Shown: positions 42,136-50,431 of the stretch, piece by piece
Layout: each line of letters starts with the position of its first letter
How positions within the stretch are numbered: the first letter of the stretch is position 1
Source of the DNA: Jeotgalicoccus halotolerans
GTDB taxonomy: Bacteria > Bacillota > Bacilli > Staphylococcales > Salinicoccaceae
Length of the DNA stretch: 64,000 nt
Direction of reading: 5' to 3'
NCBI RefSeq assembly: GCF_003387165.1
Contig: NZ_QUMW01000001.1
Location: forward strand, 16,487-80,486
Program-made: the position numbers and the translations under genes
The notes under the pieces: model-generated
Seen by the model: only the letters and a program-made list of their open reading frames with translations
Told to the model about the DNA's origin: nothing
Database searches by the model: none

Positions 42136-43920
42136 ATGGAAGCCATCTTAAAAAGATATTTTGGGTATGAAAAATTCAGACACGGCCAGCAGGAAATTAT
42201 TGAAAACATTTTAGCAGGACAAAATGCGCTCGGTATTTTACCGACAGGGTCTGGGAAATCGCTGTGCTATCAGATTCCGGGACTGATGTTCGAAGGCACA
42301 ACGCTTGTTATTTCACCGCTGATCTCTTTAATGCAGGATCAGGTGGATTCGCTGAAACGCCGAGGCATCAGCGCCGAATGCATTAACTCCACGATGTCAA
42401 AGCGGGATTTAAATGATGTCATGGGCCGCCTCGTGCGCGGAGAACTGCAGTTTTTATATGTCGCGCCGGAGCGTTTTAATAATGAAGCGTTTAAAACAGC
42501 TGTCCGCCATGCAGAAATACCGTTTGTTGCCTTTGATGAGGCTCACTGTATCTCAAAATGGGGACATGACTTCAGACCAAGCTATCAGAGTATTATCGCT
42601 GAGCTGAAGTTACTGCTGCCTGACGTGCAGATTATTGCGGTAACAGCAACAGCAACTGAAGAAGTTGAAGAAAACATTCAGGAACTGCTCAATATTAAAA
42701 ACAATGCGGTCTTTAAGACAAGTGTAAAACGTGAGAACTTAAAACTGTCGGTAAACGGCACTTATCAGCGCGAACAGTTTATTTTATCTTATATACAGGA
42801 AAGACTGGGGAAGTCGGGTATTATTTACGTATCAACACGGGCTGAAGTCGAAAAGCTGTCGACTTATTTGACAGATAATAAGATTGAGAATGTAATTTAC
42901 CACGGCGGACTCGGCAAAAAAGAAAGAAATGACAACCAGCAGAAATTCGTGTCCGATGAAGTGAAAATTGTTATCGCGACGAACGCTTTTGGTATGGGGA
43001 TTGATAAGCCGGATATCCGCTACATTATTCACTTTAACTTACCGGGCGACCTTGAGAGCTACTACCAGGAAATAGGACGTGCAGGACGCGACGGGCTCCC
43101 GAGTGACTGTATACTGCTGTCGACGCAGCGCGATGTGAATTTGCAGCAGTTCTTTATCGACCGGGCGACTGCTTCTGACCAGTATAAAGATCATATGCGT
43201 GAAAAACTGGACCTCATGCTGCAGTATAATAAAACGAGTAAATGCCTGAGCAGTTTTATCGTTAAATATTTCAACCGCAACGAGTACGTTGAAGCGTGCG
43301 GCCAGTGTTCGAGCTGTCTGTCGGATGAACGGACCGAACCGATGACGACAGAAGCCCGTCTTATACTGGAGCTGATTCGGGATGCCGACGGCCAGTTGTC
43401 GAAAGAACTCGTAATTCAGGTTCTCCGCGGCGAAAGTGCAGATAATATCATGGCACGGGGTCTCGATTCGCAAGAAAGCTTCGGTGTGCTGGACTCATAC
43501 CGCACGAGCGAGGTAAACCATCTTGTCGAGGAGCTTATCATGCGCGGCTATGTACATTATGCCGGCCATAAAATGTACCTCGTTGAAAAGAGCCTTGATA
43601 TTCTCGACCGTAAAGTGAAACTGTACACAGTGCCGTACCGGAAACACTACAACGAAAGAGTTGACGTTTCGACGGACTCATCGCCAAACGAAATTTTATA
43701 CGATAAACTGCTCGATACCCGTAAAGGGCTTGCAGATAAGTATAAGCTGGATGAAGATGCGATATTTACTGATCAGATACTGAAAGAATTCGCGAAAAAG
43801 ATGCCGCAGACTAAACAGGATATGATGCATATTCAGGGTGTCGGCAACTACAAATTGAAACACTACTGTCCGTACTTTTTGGAAGAGATCCAGCAGCACG
43901 GCGGCAAGAAAAGCATATAG
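42136..43920 (+). CDS. recQ: ATP-dependent DNA helicase RecQ
   Basis: A 594-residue 3'-5' DNA helicase for recombination and fork repair. Helicase motifs: FRHGQQEIIENIL (motif 0), ILPTGSGKSLCYQ near 34 (Walker A), FDEAHCISKWGHDFRPSY near 133 (DEAH and the aromatic loop), NAFGMGIDKPDIRYIIHF near 285, QEIGRAGRDGLPSDC near 312. The RQC zinc cysteines include CGQCSSC near 390, and a HRDC domain lies at the C-terminus (about 515-590). A terminator follows after 17 bases. Confidence 0.93.
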   Translation: MEAILKRYFGYEKFRHGQQEIIENILAGQNALGILPTGSGKSLCYQIPGLMFEGTTLVISPLISLMQDQVDSLKRRGISAECINSTMSKRDLNDVMGRLVRGELQFLYVAPERFNNEAFKTAVRHAEIPFVAFDEAHCISKWGHDFRPSYQSIIAELKLLLPDVQIIAVTATATEEVEENIQELLNIKNNAVFKTSVKRENLKLSVNGTYQREQFILSYIQERLGKSGIIYVSTRAEVEKLSTYLTDNKIENVIYHGGLGKKERNDNQQKFVSDEVKIVIATNAFGMGIDKPDIRYIIHFNLPGDLESYYQEIGRAGRDGLPSDCILLSTQRDVNLQQFFIDRATASDQYKDHMREKLDLMLQYNKTSKCLSSFIVKYFNRNEYVEACGQCSSCLSDERTEPMTTEARLILELIRDADGQLSKELVIQVLRGESADNIMARGLDSQESFGVLDSYRTSEVNHLVEELIMRGYVHYAGHKMYLVEKSLDILDRKVKLYTVPYRKHYNERVDVSTDSSPNEILYDKLLDTRKGLADKYKLDEDAIFTDQILKEFAKKMPQTKQDMMHIQGVGNYKLKHYCPYFLEEIQQHGGKKSI

Positions 43921-43936
43921 TGAAGGGGCTTTCTAA

Positions 43937-43964
43937 GCCGGGACATTAGGTCCCGGCATTTTTA
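43937..43964 (+). terminator. Terminator of recQ
   Basis: GCCGGGAC (43937-43944) and GTCCCGGC (43950-43957) form an 8-bp stem with a 5-base loop, followed by ATTTTTATTT. Confidence 0.9.
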
Positions 43965-44012
43965 TTTGAGGCTGGACTGGTGAATTGCCGGCTTTATTCA
44001 ATTTAATAGAAC

Positions 44013-44137
44013 TTGAACGTTGTCGTTTTTTGGGCGAAGACGTTTAGACGGCATTGAATGTCTTGGTTCATTTGAACGACGACATCGAGACCGCTTTGAA
44101 CGTCGTCGTTGACCCAAACGACGATGCCCGCACAAAA
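44013..44137. repeat. Tandem array of about 41 bp, three degenerate units
   Basis: Units start with TTGAA at 44013, 44054 and 44096 (periods 41 and 42). They share TTGAACGTCGTCGTT-like starts and an AACGACGA element, so the units can pair: AACGACGAC with GTCGTCGTT (9 bp), and TCGTCGTT with AACGACGA in the last unit. The array lies between recQ and the convergent EamA gene. It has no ribosome binding site or credible gene. Confidence 0.7.
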
Positions 44138-44165
44138 AAATCCCCGGATCGTATTGAACCGGGGA
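44134..44165 (-). terminator. Terminator of the EamA transporter gene
   Basis: TCCCCGG (44141-44147) pairs with CCGGGGA (44159-44165), followed on the minus strand by seven T. Confidence 0.85.
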
Positions 44166-44183
44166 CTTCACTAATTATTCAAA

Positions 44184-45068
44184 TCAAGATGCTCTGTTTT
44201 TCTTGCCGGTGACCTTTAGTTTTTTCGGGCGGTTTTTCATGTACATATAGTAGCTTGCCGCGAAAATAATAATATAGCCGAGAATCGACAGCGTGTCCGG
44301 AACTTCGTTAAAGACGATAACACTGAACAGTGCTGTAAACAGTATCGTCGAATAGAAGAAGATGGATATTTCTTTTGCCGGCGCGAAACTGTAGGCAATC
44401 GTCAGTCCAAACTGGCCGACAGCTGCGAAAACACCTGACAGAATCAGCATCCAGAACTGATTCATCGTCATCGGTTCAAACTGGTAGATAAAGAACGGCA
44501 GGAGAGCGACAGTAGAGAAGAATGAAAAGTAAAATACTACTGTATAGAATTTCTCCCGGCTGCCTAAAACGCGGAGCACTGTATAAGCACCGGCTGCGAA
44601 TATCGCACCGAGTACTCCGATAAGCGCAAACATTGTATCGCTCGAAAATGATGGCTTAATAATAAAGATGGCACCAATCAGCGCGATGACGATTGAAATC
44701 AGCTGGAATCTCCTTATGTATTCTTTTAAAAATATGGCACAAAGTATTATAGTGAAGAACGGGCTGAGTTTATTTAAGATATCTGCATCGCTCAGGACCA
44801 TCCGGTCAATAGTGAAGAAATTTAACAGCACACCGGCCAGGCCGAGCGCAGAACGCAGCAGCAGCCAGCCCTGGTTTTCACGTTTGCCGAACAAGCTTTC
44901 TCTGTAGTAGAGAACGAGCGTAAGTGCAATCAGCATCGAGATGAAATTTCTGAAGAAAGTCTTTTGCACTGTAGGCAGATCTCCGGAATATTTTACAAAA
45001 AGGGACATCAGACTAAATCCGAGAGAAGAAATAATCAGTGCGATGATACCTTTTACAACATTATTCAT
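44184..45068 (-). CDS. EamA/DMT family transporter
   Basis: A 294-residue drug/metabolite transporter of the EamA type with ten membrane segments arranged as two repeats of five. The first repeat ends about residue 140; the second starts at FALIGVLGAIFAAGAYTVLR. A basic tail follows (KNRPKKLKVTGKKNR). The start is set at 45068, where TTGGAGTG lies six bases upstream. Substrate unknown. It is convergent with recQ. Confidence 0.85.
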   Translation of the reverse strand: MNNVVKGIIALIISSLGFSLMSLFVKYSGDLPTVQKTFFRNFISMLIALTLVLYYRESLFGKRENQGWLLLRSALGLAGVLLNFFTIDRMVLSDADILNKLSPFFTIILCAIFLKEYIRRFQLISIVIALIGAIFIIKPSFSSDTMFALIGVLGAIFAAGAYTVLRVLGSREKFYTVVFYFSFFSTVALLPFFIYQFEPMTMNQFWMLILSGVFAAVGQFGLTIAYSFAPAKEISIFFYSTILFTALFSVIVFNEVPDTLSILGYIIIFAASYYMYMKNRPKKLKVTGKKNRAS

Positions 45069-45292
45069 TAACAACACTCCAACTTGTTTTGTACAATAAT
45101 TTCACGAATTTCAACAAATAAAAAGGATGAAAATTTCGTTATATTTTTTATAAAAAAAATTCAATCATGCCATCACTTATCCACCGTGACTTCCGGCGTT
45201 TTCTCTCCATTTATTTAGCGTGAAATTTTTAGAGAAGGCAGTTTTTTACATTGCTAATGGCAGTTTAATATGAGATTATAGAACATGTTCAA

Positions 45293-45340
45293 ACACATAT
45301 ATTGTGTCTGTAAAATTTTTTGACCACAATATGTAGTGGT
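45293..45340 (+). promoter_or_regulatory. Pair of NrdR-like boxes upstream of nrdIEF
   Basis: ACACATATATTGTGT (45293-45307) and ACCACAATATGTAGTGGT (45323-45340) are imperfect palindromes with the AT-rich centre and flanking ACA/TGT of NrdR boxes. Their centres lie about 31-32 bases apart, three helical turns, as is usual for NrdR pairs before nrd operons. A TTGACC -35-like hexamer at 45320 overlaps the second box. The rest of 45078-45292 shows no gene. Confidence 0.65.
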
Positions 45341-45391
45341 ATCAGCATAGAAAGCAAGTAAAAAGCGAGTAATGGAAACAAACATCGCATA

Positions 45392-45403
45392 GAACATACG
45401 TTC
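45392..45403 (+). promoter_or_regulatory. LexA (SOS) box upstream of nrdI
   Basis: GAACATACGTTC is a GAAC-N4-GTTC palindrome matching the core of the Gram-positive LexA/DinR consensus (CGAACRNRYGTTYC) at 12 of 14 positions counting the flanks. It lies 33 bases before the nrdI start. A second, too short GAACATGTTC at 45281-45290 does not have the LexA spacing. Confidence 0.5.
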
Positions 45404-45435
45404 TGTTTGTGTTATGCTCGAAAGGAGATGACAAA

Positions 45436-45831
45436 GTGATTATTGCTTATTATTCAATGACAGGTAATATCCGTCGTTTCTTAAATAGTATGGACATTCC
45501 GGACACCTATGAATTATATCAAATAACAGCCGCCAATGTCAGAAAGAAAATCGATGAGTCTTATATTTTAGTTACACCGACATACGGTTTCGGAGCTGTG
45601 CCTGATACTGTTAAGGAATTTTTAAAAGTAAACTCTTATAATCTAGTCGCAGTCGCATCGAGCGGCAACCGGAACTGGGGTCAGAACTTTGCCAGGGCGG
45701 GCGAGTATATAAGCAGCGATTACAGCGTACCGCTCCTGATGAAGTTTGAACTTCACGGCACACCGGAGGAGCGCGCACAATTTATAGTTGAATTAGAAAG
45801 GGCAGGGGAATTGCATGAAAGTATTAGATGA
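45436..45831 (+). CDS. nrdI: NrdI flavodoxin-like protein
   Basis: A 131-residue flavodoxin-fold protein that helps build the metal cofactor of class Ib ribonucleotide reductase. FMN-loop motifs: YYSMTGNIRRFL near 6, VTPTYGFGAVPDTVKEF near 43, and ASSGNRNWGQNFARAGEYI near 66. It starts at GTG after AAAGGAG. It overlaps nrdE by 17 bases, and nrdF follows, the standard nrdIEF order. Confidence 0.92.
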   Translation: MIIAYYSMTGNIRRFLNSMDIPDTYELYQITAANVRKKIDESYILVTPTYGFGAVPDTVKEFLKVNSYNLVAVASSGNRNWGQNFARAGEYISSDYSVPLLMKFELHGTPEERAQFIVELERAGELHESIR

Positions 45832-47920
45832 AAAAACTTACAACCACGTTGAACTGAATAACGAAGTCACGCAGCGCGACGAAACAGGTTTTTATAAACT
45901 GGAGAAAGACCTTGAAGCACTCGAGGTATTCATGGAGGAAGTCGAAGCGAAGACTATCCATTTTGACTCGGAATTAGAAAGACTGCATTACCTCGTGGAC
46001 AACGATTTCTATTACGATTTATTCAAAGAGTACAGCGAAACGGCTCTTCAGGATATTATCGATCATGCAGATGCTATTGAGTTCAAATTCAAAAGTTACA
46101 TGGCAGCGAGCAAGTTCTTTAAAGATTACACTTTAAAAACGAACGATAAAAAACAATACCTGGAAGATTACAGACAGCACGTTGTAATTGTCAGTCTGTA
46201 CCTTGCAAAAGGTAATATTGAAACTGCCAAGCGTTTTATCACATCGATGATGGAACAGCGTTATCAGCCGGCAACTCCGACCTTCTTAAACGCAGGCCGT
46301 GCACGCCGCGGTGAAATGGTATCATGTTTCCTGCTCGAAGTTGATGATTCACTGAACTCGATCAACTATATCGACTCAACTGCCAAACAATTAAGTAAAA
46401 TCGGCGGCGGTGTTGCGATCAACTTATCAAAACTGCGCGCACGCGGCGAAGCAATTAAAGGTATCGAAGGTGTAGCTAAAGGAGTTCTGCCTGTAGCGAA
46501 ATCACTGGAAGGCGGATTCAGCTACGCAGACCAGCTCGGTCAGCGTCCGGGTGCGGGAGCTGTTTACTTAAATATCTTCCACTACGACCTGCCCGAGTTC
46601 CTCGACACTAAGAAAGTAAACGCGGATGAAGACATCCGGCTGTCGACAATTTCAACAGGGCTTGTTGTACCGTCGAAGTTCTTTGAACTGGCACGTGACA
46701 ACAAACCGTTCAGCCTGTTTGCTCCGCACACTGTGGAACGCGAATATGGTATGGCTCTTGACGATATGGACATGGACGAAATGTACGACCAGCTTGTTGC
46801 CAATGACAACGTTAAAAAACGCGAGTATGATGCGCGTGACATGTTAAACACGATTGCTCAAACGCAGCTGCAGTCGGGCTACCCGTACTTAATGTTCAAA
46901 GACAATGCGAACAAAGTACACCCTCTCGGCGATATCGGACAGATTAAAATCAGTAACTTATGTACTGAAATCTTCCAGCTGCAGGAAACATCTGAAATTA
47001 ACGACTACGGTACAGAAGACGTTATCAAACGCGATATTTCATGTAACCTTGGTTCCATGAACATTGCGAACGTAATGGATTCCGGCAAGGTGAAAGAAAC
47101 TGTGCATGAAGGTATTGAGGCACTGACACTGGTAAGTGACGATACATCGATCGCAAACGCACCGGGCGTTAAGAAAGCAAACGATGAACTGCACTCTGTA
47201 GGTCTTGGTGCAATGAACCTTCACGGCTATCTCGCTAAAAATAAAATTGCGTACGAATCATCTGAAGCAAGAGATTTTGCGAACATCTTCTTTATGATGC
47301 TGAACTTCCACTCGATTGAAAAATCTATGGAAATCGCAAAAGAACGCGGCGTCACATTTAAAGACTTCGAACGTTCAGACTACGCGACAGGAAAATACTT
47401 TGAACGCTATACTCAAGAAGATATTACACCTGAATCGGACAAGGTTGCTGAATTATTCAACCACATCCATATTCCGACTAAAGAAGACTGGGCGGAACTG
47501 CAGCAGAAAGTTGAAGAAAACGGTCTTTATCATGCTTACCGTCTTGCTATTGCACCGACACAAAGTATCTCTTACGTGCAAAATGCAACGAGTTCGGTAA
47601 TGCCGATTGTCGATATGATCGAACGCAGAACTTACGGCAACTCTGAAACATTCTACCCGATGCCGTTCCTGTCTAAAGAGACAATGTGGTACTACAAGAG
47701 TGCGTTCAATACAGACCAGATGAAACTAATCGATATGATTGCAACAATTCAGCAGCATATTGACCAGGGAATCAGTACGATTCTTTACGTAAACTCGGAT
47801 ATCTCTACGAGAGAGCTTGCAAAATATTACATTTATGCACACCACAAAGGATTGAAATCACTGTATTACACGAGAAATAAATTACTCAGTGTCGAAGAAT
47901 GTACGAGCTGTGCAGTATAA
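45815..47920 (+). CDS. nrdE: Class Ib ribonucleoside-diphosphate reductase, alpha subunit
   Basis: A 701-residue catalytic subunit, converting ribonucleoside diphosphates to deoxy forms. Evidence includes QPATPTFLNAGRARRGEMVS near 148, SKIGGGVAINLSKLRARG near 196, the radical-site region LCTEIFQ near 383 and CNLGSMNIA near 411, APTQSISYVQNATSSVMP near 588 and the C-terminal redox pair CTSCAV. It lacks the N-terminal ATP-cone, as expected for class Ib. AGGGGAATTGC precedes the ATG within nrdI. Confidence 0.95.
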   Translation: MKVLDEKTYNHVELNNEVTQRDETGFYKLEKDLEALEVFMEEVEAKTIHFDSELERLHYLVDNDFYYDLFKEYSETALQDIIDHADAIEFKFKSYMAASKFFKDYTLKTNDKKQYLEDYRQHVVIVSLYLAKGNIETAKRFITSMMEQRYQPATPTFLNAGRARRGEMVSCFLLEVDDSLNSINYIDSTAKQLSKIGGGVAINLSKLRARGEAIKGIEGVAKGVLPVAKSLEGGFSYADQLGQRPGAGAVYLNIFHYDLPEFLDTKKVNADEDIRLSTISTGLVVPSKFFELARDNKPFSLFAPHTVEREYGMALDDMDMDEMYDQLVANDNVKKREYDARDMLNTIAQTQLQSGYPYLMFKDNANKVHPLGDIGQIKISNLCTEIFQLQETSEINDYGTEDVIKRDISCNLGSMNIANVMDSGKVKETVHEGIEALTLVSDDTSIANAPGVKKANDELHSVGLGAMNLHGYLAKNKIAYESSEARDFANIFFMMLNFHSIEKSMEIAKERGVTFKDFERSDYATGKYFERYTQEDITPESDKVAELFNHIHIPTKEDWAELQQKVEENGLYHAYRLAIAPTQSISYVQNATSSVMPIVDMIERRTYGNSETFYPMPFLSKETMWYYKSAFNTDQMKLIDMIATIQQHIDQGISTILYVNSDISTRELAKYYIYAHHKGLKSLYYTRNKLLSVEECTSCAV

Positions 47921-47933
47921 AGGAGATTAAACA

Positions 47934-48902
47934 ATGATTGCAGTTAACTGGAATAAAGAAGATGACATGACGAATGTCTTCTGGCGCCAAAATATCTCAC
48001 AGATGTGGGTCGAGACAGAGTTTAAAGTGTCGAAAGATTTAGCATCATGGGCAGGCTTGTCCGAAGATGAAAAAGATACTTTTAAAAAGGTGCTGGCAGG
48101 TTTAACAGGACTGGATACACACCAGGCAGATGACGGCATGCCGCTGATTATGCTGCATACTCCGGATCTGCGCAAAAAAGCAGTATATTCATTTATGGGC
48201 ATGATGGAGCAGGTTCATGCGAAATCATATTCTCATATCTTTACGACGCTGCTGCCGACTAAAGAGACAGACGACCTGCTCGATAACTGGGTAATGAACA
48301 ATGAACAGTTAAAATATAAAGCAGACAAAATTGTTACAAACTACTATAAATTACTCGATAAAAACCCGTCAGCTTACGACAGGTACATGGCGCGTGTATC
48401 ATCGGTCTTCCTTGAATCGTTCCTGTTTTATTCAGGATTCTACTACCCGTTATACTTAGCGGGGAATGGCCGTATGACGACGAGCGGTGAAATTATCCGT
48501 AAGATTCTGCTGGATGAATCGATTCATGGTGTCTTCACAGGGCTTGACGCTCAGGAAATGAAAGGCGAGCTTACTGCTGAAGAGCAGGAACGTGCGGATA
48601 AAGAAATGTACAAATTACTCGATGAACTTTATGAGAACGAAGTAATTTACACTAAGAGTCTGTATGACAAACTCGGCCTGACTGACGATGTATTGAATTA
48701 CCTTCAGTACAATGCGAACAAATCACTTGCAAACTTAGGCTTCGATCCTTACTTTGAAGAAAAAGGGTTCAACCCGATTATCGAGAACGCTCTCGATACG
48801 ACGACGAAAAACCACGACTTCTTCAGTGTTAAAGGCGACGGCTACGTTCTCGCTTTGAATGTAGAACCGCTCCGTGATGAAGACTTTATCTTTAACGACT
48901 AA
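47934..48902 (+). CDS. nrdF: Class Ib ribonucleoside-diphosphate reductase, beta subunit
   Basis: A 322-residue radical-generating subunit. Helices with metal ligands contain MWVETEFKVSKDL near 24, MMEQVHAKSYS near 91, and FLFYSGFYYPLYLAGNG near 162 followed by LLDESIHGVFTG. The C-terminal tail EPLRDEDFIFND is the typical subunit-docking peptide. It begins 13 bases after nrdE; a terminator follows its stop. Confidence 0.95.
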   Translation: MIAVNWNKEDDMTNVFWRQNISQMWVETEFKVSKDLASWAGLSEDEKDTFKKVLAGLTGLDTHQADDGMPLIMLHTPDLRKKAVYSFMGMMEQVHAKSYSHIFTTLLPTKETDDLLDNWVMNNEQLKYKADKIVTNYYKLLDKNPSAYDRYMARVSSVFLESFLFYSGFYYPLYLAGNGRMTTSGEIIRKILLDESIHGVFTGLDAQEMKGELTAEEQERADKEMYKLLDELYENEVIYTKSLYDKLGLTDDVLNYLQYNANKSLANLGFDPYFEEKGFNPIIENALDTTTKNHDFFSVKGDGYVLALNVEPLRDEDFIFND

Positions 48903-48911
48903 TAGATTAAG

Positions 48912-48940
48912 ACGCTCCTCTTATTGAGGAGTGTTTTTTG
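48912..48940 (+). terminator. Terminator of nrdIEF
   Basis: ACGCTCCTC / GAGGAGTGT (one G-T pair) with a TTATT loop, followed by six T. A second inverted repeat without a T-run lies at 48958-48980. Confidence 0.85.
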
Positions 48941-49147
48941 TTGACCAAAGCCGGCCGCTAGTTGAGAGAGTCTCAGCTAGGGTTGGCGTGACAAACTTTC
49001 ATGTATACCCCATCGTCAAAAAAGAGAGAAAGAATTTACTCAGCCCACTCCAGCCTGGTCATAAAAATGTCATGATATGGAATTTAAAGTTATCCTCAAG
49101 TAATGTATGATAAGATGTGAGAGAATTATAGAAATGGGGATACATAT

Positions 49148-49564
49148 ATGAAAATTAAATCAGGTGTTTTATCTGTTATGCTGCTTGCAGGATTAACGCT
49201 TGCAGCTTGCTCGGGAGAAGAAGAACACGATCATGGCGACATGGACCATGACAACCCTTCAAGTGACGAGATCAGATCACTTGAAGTTGATTTGCAGACT
49301 CCGGAAAGCATTCAGTCAGGAGAAGCCGCTGAATTTACTGCTCACGTTACTTCAAATGAAGAAGATGTGACCGATGCAGACCAGGTGATGTTTGAAATTT
49401 TATCGGGTGAAGAATCTCTGGAAATGATTGAAGTGGATCACAGTGAAAACGGTGAGTATGTGCTTGAGTATACGTTTGACGAACCGGGCGAATACAGTGT
49501 TATCGCACACGTTGATGCTTACCAGCTCCACACGATGCCTGAAGAATCCGTGACTGTTGAGTAA
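49148..49564 (+). CDS. YtkA/FixH-like lipoprotein
   Basis: A 138-residue lipoprotein: signal residues 1-19, lipobox LAAC with the cysteine near 21, then a His/Asp-rich stretch EEEHDHGDMDHDN that may bind metal. The remainder forms a beta domain like YtkA/FixH (EVDLQTPESIQSGEAAEFTA, then EYTFDEPGEYSVIAHV). Such domains are found in copper-handling and cytochrome-assembly proteins; the role here is inferred only. AGAAATGGGG upstream of the ATG. Confidence 0.75.
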   Translation: MKIKSGVLSVMLLAGLTLAACSGEEEHDHGDMDHDNPSSDEIRSLEVDLQTPESIQSGEAAEFTAHVTSNEEDVTDADQVMFEILSGEESLEMIEVDHSENGEYVLEYTFDEPGEYSVIAHVDAYQLHTMPEESVTVE

Positions 49565-49613
49565 TAGTGTATTATTATAGTAATAATACTACGGGCAATT
49601 CTAGGAGGATATT

Positions 49614-50285
49614 ATGGATTTAACAAATAAAACTTATATCGTGTCAGGTGCAGCGACTTCGCTCGGCAGAGAAACTGCGCTGGAATTGGCTCAGCATAAT
49701 GCGAATATTATACTGGCGGGATTAGAGTATAGTGAATTGGAAGAAGTGTATGCTTCGCTTGAGGGTACACCGGGCCAGCACGAAATTGTACTGCTGGAAC
49801 AGTCCAAGGAAATTGACTGGCTGGATATCGTAGATGAAATTGAAGAAAACTACGAATCGCTGAACGGTATTATTTTAGTACACTCAATTTTTACCGATGA
49901 TAAAACGGTGTACAACATCAGTTTTAATGAATTCAGCGACGTGATGTACGAACATGTGTGGGGAACATACCTTGGAATCCGCACCCTTCGTCCCTTATTA
50001 AAAGTCGAAAATGACGCTAAAATTATTAACGTGATAGAGCCGGCATTTGAAGAAGTTTTCGAACGCAACTTATACTACACGGTCACAGGGGCGATTGAAG
50101 CGCTGACGCATTCTACATCGGTAGAGCTGCGACGCGAGGATGTTGACGTCTATGCACTCAGCTACCGCCCGACATATAAAACAACAGAAGAAGAACGTGC
50201 GAATCACAAAGCAATTAAAAAAATTAAAGCAATCTTAGATCACGATAAAGATATACCAACCGGGGAAACTATTATTATCAGTTAA
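49614..50285 (+). CDS. SDR-fold protein lacking the catalytic lysine
   Basis: A 223-residue protein with the SDR fold: SGAATSLGRETALEL at 10-24 is the nucleotide-binding loop. The position of the active YxxxK reads YYTVTG (about 155-160), so the lysine is missing, and the preceding serine is replaced (IINVIEPAF). NAG is replaced by LVHSIF. It is therefore unlikely to be a normal dehydrogenase; a nucleotide-binding or regulatory role is possible. AGGAGG precedes the ATG, and a strong terminator follows. Confidence 0.75.
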   Translation: MDLTNKTYIVSGAATSLGRETALELAQHNANIILAGLEYSELEEVYASLEGTPGQHEIVLLEQSKEIDWLDIVDEIEENYESLNGIILVHSIFTDDKTVYNISFNEFSDVMYEHVWGTYLGIRTLRPLLKVENDAKIINVIEPAFEEVFERNLYYTVTGAIEALTHSTSVELRREDVDVYALSYRPTYKTTEEERANHKAIKKIKAILDHDKDIPTGETIIIS

Positions 50286-50297
50286 ATTTTAAAGAGT

Positions 50298-50325
50298 TAA
50301 GCCGCCTCCCGGGCGGCTTATTTTT
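50298..50325 (+). terminator. Terminator of the SDR-fold gene
   Basis: TAAGCCGCC / GGCGGCTTA, 9-bp stem, loop of five, followed by TTTTTAT. Confidence 0.9.
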
Positions 50326-50354
50326 ATAATAAGCAATTCTTATGCAGAAAGAGT

Positions 50355-50414
50355 TTGAATTGTAAAATAGGCCGGTGTATAATGCATGTATGGTTATCAA
50401 TGATAATCATTTTC
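50355..50414 (+). promoter_or_regulatory. Promoter and Fur box of the sst operon
   Basis: TTGAAT (50355-50360), an exact 17-base spacer and TATAAT (50378-50383) make a strong sigma-A promoter. ATGATAATCATT at 50400-50411 matches the centre of the 19-bp Fur box (GATAATGATAATCATTATC) exactly, placed just downstream of the start point, where Fur binding would block transcription under iron-replete conditions. Confidence 0.85.
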
Positions 50415-50431
50415 AATTAAGGTGGGAAGCC

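Noticed and set aside
45281..45290. GAACATGTTC as a second LexA box
   Set aside because: The half-sites are separated by two bases, not four, so it does not fit the Gram-positive LexA site.
48958..48980. 10-bp inverted repeat after the nrdF terminator
   Set aside because: No T-run and no known site; it could be chance or a remnant of a terminator.
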